DNA of 64,000 nt, from NCBI GenBank assembly GCA_937982665.1, contig CALJLD010000084.1:1-64000 (forward strand). The letters run 5' to 3'. A program made the position numbers and the translations under genes. The notes under the pieces are model-generated. The model did not search any database. It saw only the letters and a list, made by a program, of their open reading frames with translations, and was not told the origin of the DNA. The DNA comes from an uncultured Planctomycetales bacterium. Its GTDB lineage: Bacteria; Planctomycetota; Planctomycetia; Pirellulales; S012-138. Position 1 is the stretch's first letter. Each line of letters starts with the position of its first letter. This document shows, in pieces, positions 8,781 through 16,916 of the stretch.

Positions 8781-8821
8781 CTATATAAATGCTGATATAG
8801 ACTATGTCAAGAATGATATAG
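8781..8821 (-). promoter_or_regulatory. padR promoter overlapped by two operator palindromes
   Basis: On the minus strand a near-consensus promoter is visible: TTGACA at 8810-8805, a 17-bp spacer and TATATA at 8787-8782. Two palindromes of the form CTATAT-N8-ATATAG lie at 8781-8800 (perfect arms) and 8802-8821 (one mismatch, CTATGT), offset by 21 bp, so they cover the -10 and -35 boxes on the same helix face. The ATG at 8774 is only seven bases from the -10 box. PadR proteins bind palindromes with an 8-bp spacer (classically ATGT-N8-ACAT), which supports autoregulation. Confidence 0.72.
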
Positions 8822-8935
8822 CGGGCAGGCCAACCAGGCTTCGGCAATGTTTGAACACGCCGGCAATGGGAAAATGCCTCGCCACGGGGTACGATTCTCC
8901 GGCGATTTTCCGGCCAACCGCCAACCACAAAGCCC

Positions 8936-10252
8936 ATGACCCGTTCGCCTGAAGAACTCGATCAGCGTCATCTGTTGCACTGCTGCCACGATGCGGCATT
9001 GCAAGCCGAAGGACTGATTTGGGCGCAAGGGCGTGGTGCCACGCTGATTGATCACCGCGGCCGCGAATTTCTGGATGGTATTTCAGGGCTGTGGAATGTG
9101 CTGTTGGGCTACGGACGCGAAGAGTTGGTCAGCGCCGCCACCACGCAGCTACGGCAATTAGCCTTCGCCAGCACTTACGCTGGCAGCGGAAGTTTGCCGG
9201 CGGTTCAATTGGCTGCGAAACTCGCCGAACTCTGCTATCCGGACATCAACAAATTCTATTTCACCACATCCGGGGCCGAAGCCAACGAAGCGGCTTTCAA
9301 GACGGCCCGCTACTTTTGGAAGCGCGTCGGGCAGCCAGGCAAGACGCACATCATCGCCCGACGCGGCGATTATCACGGCACGACATTCGCCGCGCTTTCT
9401 GCCACAGGCATGGACAAATACCTGCGCGCGTTTGAACCAAGAATGCGTGGCTTCTCTTGGATTGATGGTCCACCGCATTGCCAGACCGGCGCGACAAAAA
9501 GTTCCGACGCGAACGTTCGGGGTGTGGACGCCGCAAACCTGCTCGAAGCGGAGATCTTGCGCATCGGCGCGGAACACGTTGCGGCGTTTGTGGCTGAGCC
9601 GATTGTTGGCGTCGGTGGAGTTTATGTTCCGCCGCCGGACTATTGGCCCCGCATTCGCGAAGTCTGCGACCGACACGATGTGTTGTTGATCGCCGATGAA
9701 GTGCTCACTGGCTTCGGCCGCACCGGCGATTGGTTTGCGCTCACGTCCTACAATGTCCAGCCGGACATCGTTGTCTTCGCCAAAGGCATCACAAGCGGCT
9801 ATGTTCCCTTGGGCGGAATTGGCGTCCATGACACGATTGGCGAACTGATTGCAACGGGAACTGGCGAGACCGCCTGGCTGCACGCCGCGACGAACTCCGC
9901 GCACCCAGTTGCTTGTGCCGTGGCGTTGGAGAATCTGGCGATTCTCGAGCGCGAACATCTTCTCCCCCGCGCGGCGGAATTCGGCTCTCTTGTGCGACAG
10001 CAGCTCTCGCCGCTTGTTGACCATCCTCTGGTTCGTGAAATCCGCGGCATTGGTCTGCTTTGGGCGATTGAACTCGACGCCGCGGCATGCCCCAATTGCG
10101 GGTTTCAGTTGCTGGCTGAAGCACGAAAGCGTGGACTTTTCACCCGCGCACGCACGGAGTTGTTCCACCTCGCGCCTTGCTTGACGATCGAAATTGACGA
10201 GTTGCAGAAGATGATCGCAATCATTGGCGAGTCACTCAACGCCCTGAGTTGA
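8936..10252 (+). CDS. PLP-dependent class III aminotransferase
   Basis: A 438-residue enzyme of fold type I, subgroup II (BioA, omega-aminotransferase and acetylornithine aminotransferase family). Visible family features are LDGISGLWNVLLGYGREEL near the N-terminus, the PLP phosphate-binding TSGAEANEAAFKTARYFW at about 117, YHGTT at about 147, LIADEVLTGFGRTGDWFA with the PLP-ring Asp at about 254, and FAKGITSGYVPLGG with the Schiff-base Lys at about 283. The length and the GLWN motif fit omega-amino acid or diamine:pyruvate transaminases better than BioA, but the substrate cannot be fixed from sequence. It is a single gene, transcribed divergently from padR, and ends before a 12-bp hairpin. 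Confidence 0.85.
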   Translation: MTRSPEELDQRHLLHCCHDAALQAEGLIWAQGRGATLIDHRGREFLDGISGLWNVLLGYGREELVSAATTQLRQLAFASTYAGSGSLPAVQLAAKLAELCYPDINKFYFTTSGAEANEAAFKTARYFWKRVGQPGKTHIIARRGDYHGTTFAALSATGMDKYLRAFEPRMRGFSWIDGPPHCQTGATKSSDANVRGVDAANLLEAEILRIGAEHVAAFVAEPIVGVGGVYVPPPDYWPRIREVCDRHDVLLIADEVLTGFGRTGDWFALTSYNVQPDIVVFAKGITSGYVPLGGIGVHDTIGELIATGTGETAWLHAATNSAHPVACAVALENLAILEREHLLPRAAEFGSLVRQQLSPLVDHPLVREIRGIGLLWAIELDAAACPNCGFQLLAEARKRGLFTRARTELFHLAPCLTIEIDELQKMIAIIGESLNALS

Positions 10253-10307
10253 ACGACGCCGCTTTTAAGAGTCCCAACAAACCCAGTCCCCTGTGCCGCA
10301 CGTGAAC

Positions 10308-10344
10308 AGCGAAGGCTAGACTCAAAACACTCCTAGCCTTCGCT
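10308..10344. terminator. Hairpin between convergent genes, possible terminator
   Basis: A perfect 12-bp inverted repeat (AGCGAAGGCTAG at 10308-10319, CTAGCCTTCGCT at 10333-10344) has a 13-nt loop, between the aminotransferase and the convergent mono-haem gene. It has no U-tract on either strand, so it may act only as a weak or bidirectional terminator. Confidence 0.5.
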
Positions 10345-10379
10345 CCACAGAATCTCATATGGCGATCCGATCGTGTCGA

Positions 10380-11315
10380 TCAATCGTCTTTGATTGCCGG
10401 TTCAATCACGCGAACGCTGACAGCTTCGCGAAATTGCTCCGGCGACATCGTCCCGGCGTGAACTGCGTCAATGTCCGTTTTGTTGGCAATCACCGTAATG
10501 CGAGTTGGCAGCGGCGCGGCGCGTTTGGTCTGCCCCATGAGGTTGCCGATGAGGGGCACATCACCGAGCACTGGGACGTTGCCACCTGCACCAACTCCGC
10601 TTTGCACGCCGCCTTCACCTGCCGCTTGACCTTCGCCGGATAATCCCGAATGGGCGTTTGCAATCGTAGCCCCGGTCCACGTCTGCCATTGGTTCGACTT
10701 CTCGAAGGTCAAAGCGATCGCGATTTTGTCCCCCATCCCCAAGTTGCGGAAGTTGTGTCCGCTTTCTGCCAAGAGAGAAGCCAACTTATCAATCAGGTCG
10801 TCTCGCGAAAGATGCACAGCCTTGAGGTCAACGGTCATGCCAGTGGCGAGCACGGATTGCGCTCCGCCACCTTCCAACTTTTGCCGCATTTGTTCCCAAC
10901 GAGAAGGAGTGCCCTTGACGATGTTCGCCTCGATGTCGATGGCGCCGGCTTCCGGGAAAGCTGGCGCAGTCAATTGAACTACGACTCCCACTCCTTCAAC
11001 AAACGTGGCATTGGACTTCTCAGGCGTCGCGCCGAAGTGCCAATCCGCCAAAGCGCCATGGGCAAATTGCCCTTCCGCCAGCGCGCCGCGCCATCCCGTA
11101 CCGAGATTGCCGGTGTGACAGCTCATGCAATTTGCTGTGCCAAGTTTCTTGTAGAAGTCAGAAACTGTCTCATCCACCAAAGCGGACATCACCCTCAAGT
11201 CTTCGCTGAGTTGGGTGTCACCTTGGGCATTTTGCGCGGATGCCGCTGCCGGCAGCCAAAGCACGGCAAGCGCCGCCAACACCAATCGCTTCCATCTGTT
11301 GTGTCGCCAAATCAT
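10380..11315 (-). CDS. Exported mono-haem (CxxCH) protein with a secretin-like loop
   Basis: A 311-residue protein with a signal peptide (basic MIWRHNRWKR, a hydrophobic core, cleavage near AASAQ at 27). One haem c attachment motif, CMSCH, sits at 63-67 in a c-type cytochrome-like helix. The middle part (about 105-210) is mixed alpha/beta without a family I recognise. Residues 247-260 read VPVLGDVPLIGNLM, which is almost the signature loop of bacterial secretins (V-P-x-L-G-D-I-P-x-L-G-x-L-F), and a short beta-like stretch RITVIANK follows as in secretins. The protein is nevertheless far too short to hold a secretin barrel. It is the third gene of a sigma/anti-sigma operon; its ATG lies two bases after the anti-sigma stop. 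Confidence 0.65.
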   Translation of the reverse strand: MIWRHNRWKRLVLAALAVLWLPAAASAQNAQGDTQLSEDLRVMSALVDETVSDFYKKLGTANCMSCHTGNLGTGWRGALAEGQFAHGALADWHFGATPEKSNATFVEGVGVVVQLTAPAFPEAGAIDIEANIVKGTPSRWEQMRQKLEGGGAQSVLATGMTVDLKAVHLSRDDLIDKLASLLAESGHNFRNLGMGDKIAIALTFEKSNQWQTWTGATIANAHSGLSGEGQAAGEGGVQSGVGAGGNVPVLGDVPLIGNLMGQTKRAAPLPTRITVIANKTDIDAVHAGTMSPEQFREAVSVRVIEPAIKDD

Positions 11316-11317
11316 CC

Positions 11318-12067
11318 TTACTCTCCCTGGGTTGAAGTCGACGAGACCGGGGAACCAAGCACAGCGGAAAACTGTGCCAACGCGTTTCCCAGATCACGCA
11401 CGTTCGCTCTCAAAACCGAAATCCGAAAATCGCTGCGTTCCATCTGCATCTGAATCGCCGTGAAGTTCTGACGCACGGCGGCAATCAACTCTGTGCTGGT
11501 CTGTTGCTGCGTGCTCACGCTGTCCTCAATTGCAACGAGCGACGCCTGCAGACTTGCAATCTCCTCCCGCTGCGCCGCGAGTTGTTGCTCTGCAACTTGC
11601 AAACGGTTGCGCGCCGCGGCGCTGCTTCCATCGCCGTTTGTATCTGATTCGCCCTGCTGCCAGGCGATGCTCACACCATCGGCGGCCCAATTCACGCGCA
11701 TGCCGGCGAGCATCGCTACGACGAAAAGCACGCAGGCAGCCGTGGCCGCAATCCCCAACGCTCGCCACTTTCGACCGCGTCGCTCAACTGCCGCATGCGC
11801 GCGCTGGACAATCTGCTCCGTCTGAATTGCTTTGGAATGGGGCGCGCAACTCAACAGTTCTTCACTCGCCAGTTCTTCATTCGCATTGTCTTCATCCGTG
11901 GCAGCCAATTCCTGCAATGCGCGATGAGCCTGCCGCAATTGGTTGGCCTCTTGCTGACAAGTTGCGCACGCTTGCAGGTGGTCGGCGACCGCCGCGCTCC
12001 ACTCGCCAAGAGCGGCATCGCCGTACAATTCTTCAACAAGGCAGAGACGAATTTGTTCGCAATTCAT
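11318..12067 (-). CDS. Anti-sigma factor with zinc-binding N-terminus and one membrane helix
   Basis: A 249-residue protein from ATG 12067, chosen because AGAAGG lies six bases upstream; an ATG at 12082 overlaps the sigma-factor stop (ATGA) and would add five residues. The N-terminus has the anti-sigma zinc finger pattern H-x3-C-x2-C (His30, Cys34, Cys37, in DHLQACATC). A single membrane helix is at about 100-122 (ALGIAATAACVLFVVAMLAG). The periplasmic part begins with a coiled coil (AEQQLAAQREEIASLQASL) rather than an enzyme domain. It should hold the ECF sigma factor encoded just upstream at the membrane and release it on an envelope signal. The gene order sigma, anti-sigma, mono-haem protein suggests that the third gene senses or executes the response. 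Confidence 0.85.
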   Translation of the reverse strand: MNCEQIRLCLVEELYGDAALGEWSAAVADHLQACATCQQEANQLRQAHRALQELAATDEDNANEELASEELLSCAPHSKAIQTEQIVQRAHAAVERRGRKWRALGIAATAACVLFVVAMLAGMRVNWAADGVSIAWQQGESDTNGDGSSAAARNRLQVAEQQLAAQREEIASLQASLVAIEDSVSTQQQTSTELIAAVRQNFTAIQMQMERSDFRISVLRANVRDLGNALAQFSAVLGSPVSSTSTQGE

Positions 12068-12078
12068 GTTTCGCCTTC

Positions 12079-12708
12079 TCATTCATGCACGCCCAACCGG
12101 CGCAACTCTTGTTCCAGTTGTTTGAGCGCCAGGTGGACGCGTGACTTGATTGTCGTGCAAGGAACCTTCAAGACCTCGGCGATTTGCGGGAAAGTCAACT
12201 CGGTGTAGTGGCGGAGCACTAAAGGCTCTTTCAATTTTGTTGGCAAACTTTGCAATGCCGCGTTGACCAAGTTGCGGCGTTCATTGATCGCGGCAAGATC
12301 CTCCGCATCATCGCGCGCCGGAATGTCGCGAACCGAGGTCTCGTCGTCCGTTGTGTACTTCCCGTTGTTTGTGGATTGTCCATTGAGCGGGACACTCGGT
12401 CGGCGGCGATTCCGTCGGGCGGCGTCACGTGTCGTGTTGATCGCAATTCGGTACAGCCATGTCGAGAACTCGGCCGTGGGACGATAGCGCTTCCGAGCCT
12501 GATAGACTTTCAGGAAGATCTCCTGAGTCAGATCGTCACAATCCACTGCGGCGGAAACGCCTTGAGGGTGTGCCGAACCTGCGTCATACAACCGAGCAAG
12601 AATGTGGCTTAACGGCCGTTGCCAGCGACAAACCAACTCATCAAACGCGACCAAATCCCCCGATTGGAGGCGCCGCATCAATTCGTGGTCGGAGACTGCC
12701 ATCAGCAT
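12079..12708 (-). CDS. ECF-type RNA polymerase sigma factor
   Basis: A 209-residue sigma-70 family protein of the extracytoplasmic-function type. Region 2 is clear (DDLTQEIFLKVYQAR and FSTWLYRIAINTTRD, about 55-100), followed by a variable linker with NGQSTNNGKYTTDDE. Region 4 is at about 150-205, with LPTKLKEPLVLRHY and the helix-turn-helix LTFPQIAEVLKVPCTTIKSR. ATG 12708 and 12702 are both possible; the longer form is given. Its stop overlaps or nearly touches the anti-sigma gene, so both should be made in fixed ratio. Regulons of planctomycete ECF groups of this kind are mostly unknown. No clear autoregulated promoter was identified upstream. Confidence 0.9.
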   Translation of the reverse strand: MLMAVSDHELMRRLQSGDLVAFDELVCRWQRPLSHILARLYDAGSAHPQGVSAAVDCDDLTQEIFLKVYQARKRYRPTAEFSTWLYRIAINTTRDAARRNRRRPSVPLNGQSTNNGKYTTDDETSVRDIPARDDAEDLAAINERRNLVNAALQSLPTKLKEPLVLRHYTELTFPQIAEVLKVPCTTIKSRVHLALKQLEQELRRLGVHE

Positions 12709-12811
12709 CGAGGTGACTCATCCGCATCGTTTCCAACCCGTTAAACGCCAACGAGGGTCAAAGCGACGAAGAAATCCCTGCGAATTCCGCGAATCTCTTG
12801 CCAGCACGAGA

Positions 12812-13585
12812 TTAAGCCAACTCTGTGGATGATTTGCGGTCATCAAACGCCAGCGCAAACCCCAACGTGCCAAGCTGAACGAGATCTCGTGCGGCCATGG
12901 ACTTGATCACATACTCCAACCTGTCACGGCTCGCCAAACCCCAATCAGCCATACGGGCTTCCGCTTCCTCGCCAAGATACTCCTGGGCGTACCGCACAAC
13001 CGCCAACAACACTTGTGACGAATCCAGCAGGATTTCGCCGTTGGAGTCAGCATTCTCCTCGGCAAAGTAGTTAGGAGCGAAGTAAATCGCATCGGCCACG
13101 AAGTGCGCTCCCTCAGGCGAACACTCGACTTCAGAACTGAATTCCATGATTCGCGCCGAGAACTCCAACCTCGCGGCCTGATCGGCAGGCGTTTCGTTCT
13201 TGCCAGAACCACAACAGGCGATCTTTTGCATCCGTCGATCAACGGAACCGACGGAGATCACCCACCAGCCGGCGATCAGCACAAGCCCTGTCGCAAAGAG
13301 AAACCAACGCTCCATGTTGGGGATGCTGAGCGCTCGCAAGATGGCAAACAAGCCTGCCAGCACCACAATCATGGTCAGCATGCCAATCAAAGAATATGCG
13401 GAGCCAAGTCCGAGACCGTTTGCATCCTGCTCCGCTGCGGCCGATTCGTCGGAGCGGGCTTTGGTCGGCTCGTCGCCTTGGCCATGTGATTGACAAGTGG
13501 TTTGTGAATGCGCGCGAGACCCTGGTTCAACCAGTGGCAGTTCCGGAAGCGCCTCATCCTGCGAATCAAATGGTGTATCGCTCAT
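12812..13585 (-). CDS. Membrane protein with two helices, unknown function
   Basis: A 257-residue protein from ATG 13585. Residues 1-60 are acidic, polar and probably disordered. Two helices lie at about 65-87 (SLIGMLTMIVVLAGLFAIL) and 93-112 (ERWFLFATGLVLIAGWWVI). The remaining 145 residues form a soluble, mostly helical domain containing a CCGSGK stretch near 126, which is not a Walker A motif, and a Clp-N-like pattern near the end (GEILLDSSQVLLAVVRYAQ). No function can be assigned. On the minus strand, TATAAT lies only about ten bases before the ATG, which would make the transcript nearly leaderless. Confidence 0.65.
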   Translation of the reverse strand: MSDTPFDSQDEALPELPLVEPGSRAHSQTTCQSHGQGDEPTKARSDESAAAEQDANGLGLGSAYSLIGMLTMIVVLAGLFAILRALSIPNMERWFLFATGLVLIAGWWVISVGSVDRRMQKIACCGSGKNETPADQAARLEFSARIMEFSSEVECSPEGAHFVADAIYFAPNYFAEENADSNGEILLDSSQVLLAVVRYAQEYLGEEAEARMADWGLASRDRLEYVIKSMAARDLVQLGTLGFALAFDDRKSSTELA

Positions 13586-13594
13586 GCTGCGGCA

Positions 13595-13600
13595 ATTATA
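13595..13600 (-). promoter_or_regulatory. Candidate -10 element close to a start codon
   Basis: The minus strand reads CGCTATAATTG, with the ATG at 13585 only nine bases beyond the hexamer. A -35 box is not evident. If it is used, the mRNA has practically no leader. Confidence 0.35.
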
Positions 13601-13647
13601 GCGATCAATCGCCAAGTGGAATGCAAAAAGCTATGCCCAACGCAGCA

Positions 13648-14922
13648 TTAAGCGGCCGAAACATCCGGTATCGCCAGCCGGGATTTGGCTTCGGCCCAGC
13701 GACGGAGCGCGACTGCCACCAAATGTCCGCCGAAAGCGACAGACAATTTGAGCGCGTGTTGATGCGTACCTCGGCGCCCGACCAACGGCAGATAATCCAA
13801 ATCGCACTCAGGGTCTGGTGAGGTGAGGTTGATTGTTGGTGGGAAGAAGCCATCACGAAGCGCCAAAGCGGTCACGGCCAATTCCACGCTCCCGGCCGCC
13901 ACCACCAGATGCCCCAACATCGACTTGGTTGAACTGACACAAATCTGGTTGGCAACGGATCCCAGCGCTTGGCGAATTCCGCGCGTCTCCACGGCATCGT
14001 TCTGTCGGGTGCCGGTGCCATGCGCGTTGACATAGCCAATGTCTTGAGGCCGCAATCGTGCTTGTCGCAACGTGGAAGAAATCAGGTACGAGAGGGTCTC
14101 CGATGACTCATCCAAACCTGTCACGTGGAAAGCATCGGCCATCACCTTGGCGCCTGTGATTTCCGCGTAGATGTCCGCGCCGCGCGCTACAGCATGCGAG
14201 AGCCGCTCGATGACAAACATCGCGGCGCCTTCGCCCATCACAAAGCCGGTTCGCTCCGCGTCAAACGGACGGCACGCTTGCGCCGGGTCATCGTGATGTG
14301 CAAGTGCGCGCATCTTGTGGAACCCGGCGGCAAACAACGGGTGAATCCCATACGCGCTTCCGGTTAAAGCCAGATCACACTGTCCATCCTGGATGTTTCG
14401 TACGGCGGAGAAGACATCAACCAACCCACTGGCGCAGGCCACGCTGTGGCTCGTTCGTGCACCCTGCAAACCAAAATGCCTGGCCACCTGACAACAGGCA
14501 GAGTTTGGCAGCCACTGCTCCCACCAGCGAACATTCGGGTCGGGCGACAAGTCACTGCGACCGCACGCGTTGTTGACAAACGTTGTATCGCCCATGTCTC
14601 CGCTGATCGCGCAACCGAATCGCTCTCGATCCACATTGGCGAAGTCGATTCGCGCATCGGCCAAGGCTTCCGCGGCAGACATTCGCGCCAAGGGGATGGT
14701 CTTCATCTGCCCGGGAAAGTCCAACGGCACGTCGACGGTTGCCCCCAACACCATGTCATCGGTGATCCCTGGGATGCCGCGCAAACGTTTGACGTTGGTT
14801 CGGCCTTCACGGATCGCCTGCCAGGTGGATTCCCGGTCTGATCCCAAAGCGGTAACGAGCCCGATCCCCGTAATGACGATCGGTTCGAATTCGTTGCGAT
14901 GACCTATGGCAAACTTCGGCAT
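13648..14922 (-). CDS. Beta-ketoacyl-[ACP] synthase (FabF/KAS II-like)
   Basis: A 424-residue condensing enzyme from ATG 14922; the frame is open further upstream but the extension lacks coding character. Thiolase-fold landmarks are the N-terminal PIVITGIGLVTALG, the catalytic Cys163 in SVACASGL, His301 in NAHGTGT and His338 in GHLVVAAGSVE. The last motif differs from the usual GHxxGAAG by a Val in place of the second Gly, and the C-terminal glycine loop reads SVAFGGHLVAVAL instead of SFGFGGxNA. The active triad Cys-His-His is intact, so it should condense malonyl-ACP with an acyl chain in fatty acid or polyketide-like synthesis. No acyl carrier protein or ketoreductase gene is next to it, which argues for a specialised rather than the housekeeping synthase. 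Confidence 0.87.
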   Translation of the reverse strand: MPKFAIGHRNEFEPIVITGIGLVTALGSDRESTWQAIREGRTNVKRLRGIPGITDDMVLGATVDVPLDFPGQMKTIPLARMSAAEALADARIDFANVDRERFGCAISGDMGDTTFVNNACGRSDLSPDPNVRWWEQWLPNSACCQVARHFGLQGARTSHSVACASGLVDVFSAVRNIQDGQCDLALTGSAYGIHPLFAAGFHKMRALAHHDDPAQACRPFDAERTGFVMGEGAAMFVIERLSHAVARGADIYAEITGAKVMADAFHVTGLDESSETLSYLISSTLRQARLRPQDIGYVNAHGTGTRQNDAVETRGIRQALGSVANQICVSSTKSMLGHLVVAAGSVELAVTALALRDGFFPPTINLTSPDPECDLDYLPLVGRRGTHQHALKLSVAFGGHLVAVALRRWAEAKSRLAIPDVSAA

Positions 14923-15152
14923 TGAAGTTCGAACAATCCCTGTGAACGCGCTGCGATCCAGCGCCGGCTTGCTCGACAATTCCCCAGAGATTTGTCTTCG
15001 AGAACTGATCGAGCGGCGCCATTGCGACAATTGCGGCACGAATATAGCGCGGATCGCGCAGGCCAATCAAGAAAACCTGGGTAAGCAGCGGACCAGGTCC
15101 GCCTTCGGCAAACGCTAGCGGTCACGTAGACCAAAAAAGTTAAGGAAAGTGC

Positions 15153-15238
15153 TTGCAATGCTAGAAGGCATCGCTAAATTCTGGGGATTCATCCCAAAAC
15201 AAGGCAGAAACGGACATGCTTTGTGGGAATTCAACCCA
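15153..15238 (+). promoter_or_regulatory. mraZ promoter with two TGGG/CCCA elements, likely MraZ operator
   Basis: A promoter TTGCAA (15153-15158), a 16-bp spacer and TAAATT (15175-15180) is followed at the expected transcription start by TGGGGATTCATCCCA (15182-15196). A second close copy, TGGGAATTCAACCCA, lies at 15224-15238, exactly 42 bp (four turns) downstream. MraZ is known in E. coli to repress its own operon by binding repeated TGGG boxes, so this is a probable autoregulatory site. Confidence 0.6.
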
Positions 15239-15287
15239 TCCAGTGAAGGAGTCACTCAAGCGGATTCTCCCCTAGGCCAAAACCTTG

Positions 15288-15767
15288 ATGGAGTCAGAAC
15301 TGCTCTTCGGCGAGTTCCAGCGATCACTCGATGATCGTTACCGCGTTGGCATTCCCGCGGACTTGTTGGAGCCGATGGATTTGCAGTCCGGACAAGCCGT
15401 CTTGGCCAAAGAGCGTCCCGGATGCTTGAGTTTGTGGAATGCCGGGTTGTGGCGTCAGAAGATGGACGCCAGCATCAAAGTGCTGCAAGGCAAAATCCAG
15501 GCAGGACGCTTGGAAGGCCGTTTGAATGAGGTGCAACAACTCGGGCGACTTCTTTCTACCAGACATCGTGATGTCAAGCTTTCCGATCGCGGGCGCTTGC
15601 TGATCCCGGAAGGGTTTCGCGAGTTCCTGCAAGTGGAGCCGGGCGATGATGCCATGGTGATTGGCGCCGCCGTGTGCGTGGAAATCTGGCGACCAAACGC
15701 ATGGGTCGATTATTTGAATCAACGCATGCCGCGGTTCAGCAAGCTGTTCGACAAGCTTGTGGAGTAA
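15288..15767 (+). CDS. mraZ: MraZ-like transcriptional regulator (double SpoVT/AbrB fold)
   Basis: A 159-residue protein of usual MraZ length, starting at ATG 15288 (a TTG is directly before it). It carries the two half-repeats of the family: FGEFQRSLDDRYRVGIPADL at about residues 7-26 and RDVKLSDRGRLLIPEGFREF at about 93-112. Each contains the D-x-(K/R)-G/Y-R-x-x-(I/L)-P core of the SpoVT/AbrB DNA-binding fold. MraZ is normally the first gene of the division and cell wall cluster, directly followed by rsmH (mraW) and ftsL. Here it is followed by 430 bp without a recognisable gene and then by a gene on the other strand, so it is an orphan. The TGGG/CCCA repeats upstream suggest autoregulation. 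Confidence 0.8.
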   Translation: MESELLFGEFQRSLDDRYRVGIPADLLEPMDLQSGQAVLAKERPGCLSLWNAGLWRQKMDASIKVLQGKIQAGRLEGRLNEVQQLGRLLSTRHRDVKLSDRGRLLIPEGFREFLQVEPGDDAMVIGAAVCVEIWRPNAWVDYLNQRMPRFSKLFDKLVE

Positions 15768-16201
15768 GAACTGTCGAATACGAAACGCAAAAATCAGAAC
15801 GCAAAAGCAACGAACTCTAAAGCAACAAAGCGCGGCCGCTCTGCTCAACTGCGTTGCCGCTGAAACGGATTGAACACGTTCCGCGTTCATTGGGAACGGG
15901 AACAAACAAATGCGACTGGACAGCGGACTGCATCCAAGGATGTCGTTGTCTCACTTGGGAGTCACGGAGGCATTCAACCCAACGGTAGGTCAAGCATTTC
16001 GCAGCTTGTCCCGTTGTTCTCGCACCATACCCGGCGACGAGGCTTGCAAGCCTGATTGTCCCCTCTGCGTGTCACCCCAAATCGGGTTTGCGCCACGGAT
16101 GGGTCACCCCAAGAGGCCACGGATGCAGCCACAATCGTTCTCGCGCCGGGTGTGGCTTTTTCTTGCGCGTTAAGGGAAGACGACTAGACTGGCTCTAGAA
16201 C
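15768..16201. other. Intergenic gap behind mraZ
   Basis: No gene is supported. The small frames present are Ser/Arg/Pro-rich with no conserved features. A short duplication of GTCACCCCAA and GCCACGGATG lies around 16071-16125. A hairpin with a U-tract follows at 16127. Confidence 0.4.
16127..16163 (+). terminator. Possible rho-independent terminator
   Basis: A 7-bp stem (AGCCACA at 16127-16133, TGTGGCT at 16151-16157) with a 17-nt loop is followed by TTTTTCTT. It is distant from mraZ (360 bp) but is the first terminator on that strand. Confidence 0.45.
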
Positions 16202-16630
16202 TCACTCCGCGTTTGCTTTTCGATACGCGCCTTGCTGGTGAAAACAACAAATCCAGCGATCGACACCATTGCGCCCAACTGGATCGACGTGTTCAATTGG
16301 ATTCTTGCGCCAAACTGATGTTGCCCAGCGCTCTGGCGGAGTGATCGTCTTCCCTCGACACTTCCCGTCAATTCGCAGATGGTAACTCACCAGCGCTGCG
16401 TGCGGCCCCGTCGGCACAACCTGGACCTCGCTGATCTCGTAACTGTTGATCTCATCAACAACCGGCGATTGCGCAACAATGTCGGCCGCATTCGTTCGTA
16501 GTCCATCGAATGTGACCTCGATGTAGTCGGTGCTGAAGAGTCTGCGCAACGACTCTCCATCCCGCGCGCACACAGCTTCCCAAACTTGTGTTTCCAAGTT
16601 GAGCACGAATTCCCGAAGATCGCGGGGCAT
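16202..16630 (-). CDS. DUF4440/SnoaL-like (NTF2 fold) protein
   Basis: A 142-residue protein from ATG 16630; a TTG six bases upstream is less likely. It follows the DUF4440 layout: an N-terminal helix with LETQVWEAVCARDGESLRRL, then FSTDYIEVTFDGLR, the strand-rich SYEISEVQVVP and ALVSYHLRIDG, then RWATSVWRKN and, after an unusually long loop of about 18 residues, WICCFHQQGA. DUF4440 domains are cone-shaped NTF2-like folds that act as enzymes or binding proteins; no catalytic residue can be pointed out. The loop between the last two strands is longer than usual. It appears to be a monocistronic gene. Confidence 0.72.
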   Translation of the reverse strand: MPRDLREFVLNLETQVWEAVCARDGESLRRLFSTDYIEVTFDGLRTNAADIVAQSPVVDEINSYEISEVQVVPTGPHAALVSYHLRIDGKCRGKTITPPERWATSVWRKNPIEHVDPVGRNGVDRWICCFHQQGAYRKANAE

Positions 16631-16855
16631 GGTCAAGTACTCGTGTGGCTAATCCAATACGCCCCAGCAGCTTTCCGAAGAGACAACTGCCGCATCGTGT
16701 GGTTCGGCGAGAATCCGTCAAGAACCTCCATCTCTTGCAGCCGTCCCAAGAGGTGTCCAGTGTCGCATGCTTCACATTCTCTCGCCGTAAATTGGCCGTT
16801 TCCCCACAAAACAAACGCCAAGGCTCGCCTGCCCCTTGTGAACCCGGCGGCATTC

Positions 16856-16861
16856 TATAAT
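16856..16861 (+). promoter_or_regulatory. Candidate -10 element of the MFS gene
   Basis: TTCTATAATTT lies 56 bases before ATG 16917. A TTGTGA box upstream has too short a spacer (14 bp) to be convincing. Confidence 0.33.
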
Positions 16862-16916
16862 TTCAGTTCACGCGGCTGAGACCTTCTCGTGCAGCCGCTT
16901 GTGCTCTGAGGCATTG

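Noticed and set aside
15910..16173. An 87-codon frame behind mraZ
   Set aside because: It reads through the hairpin at 16127-16163 and has low-quality Arg/Ser/Pro composition; it does not resemble rsmH.
16633..16821. A 62-codon minus-strand frame directly before the DUF4440 gene
   Set aside because: Its end fits the next start (TGA-CC-ATG), but it needs a TTG start and has no recognisable feature; possible but not supported.
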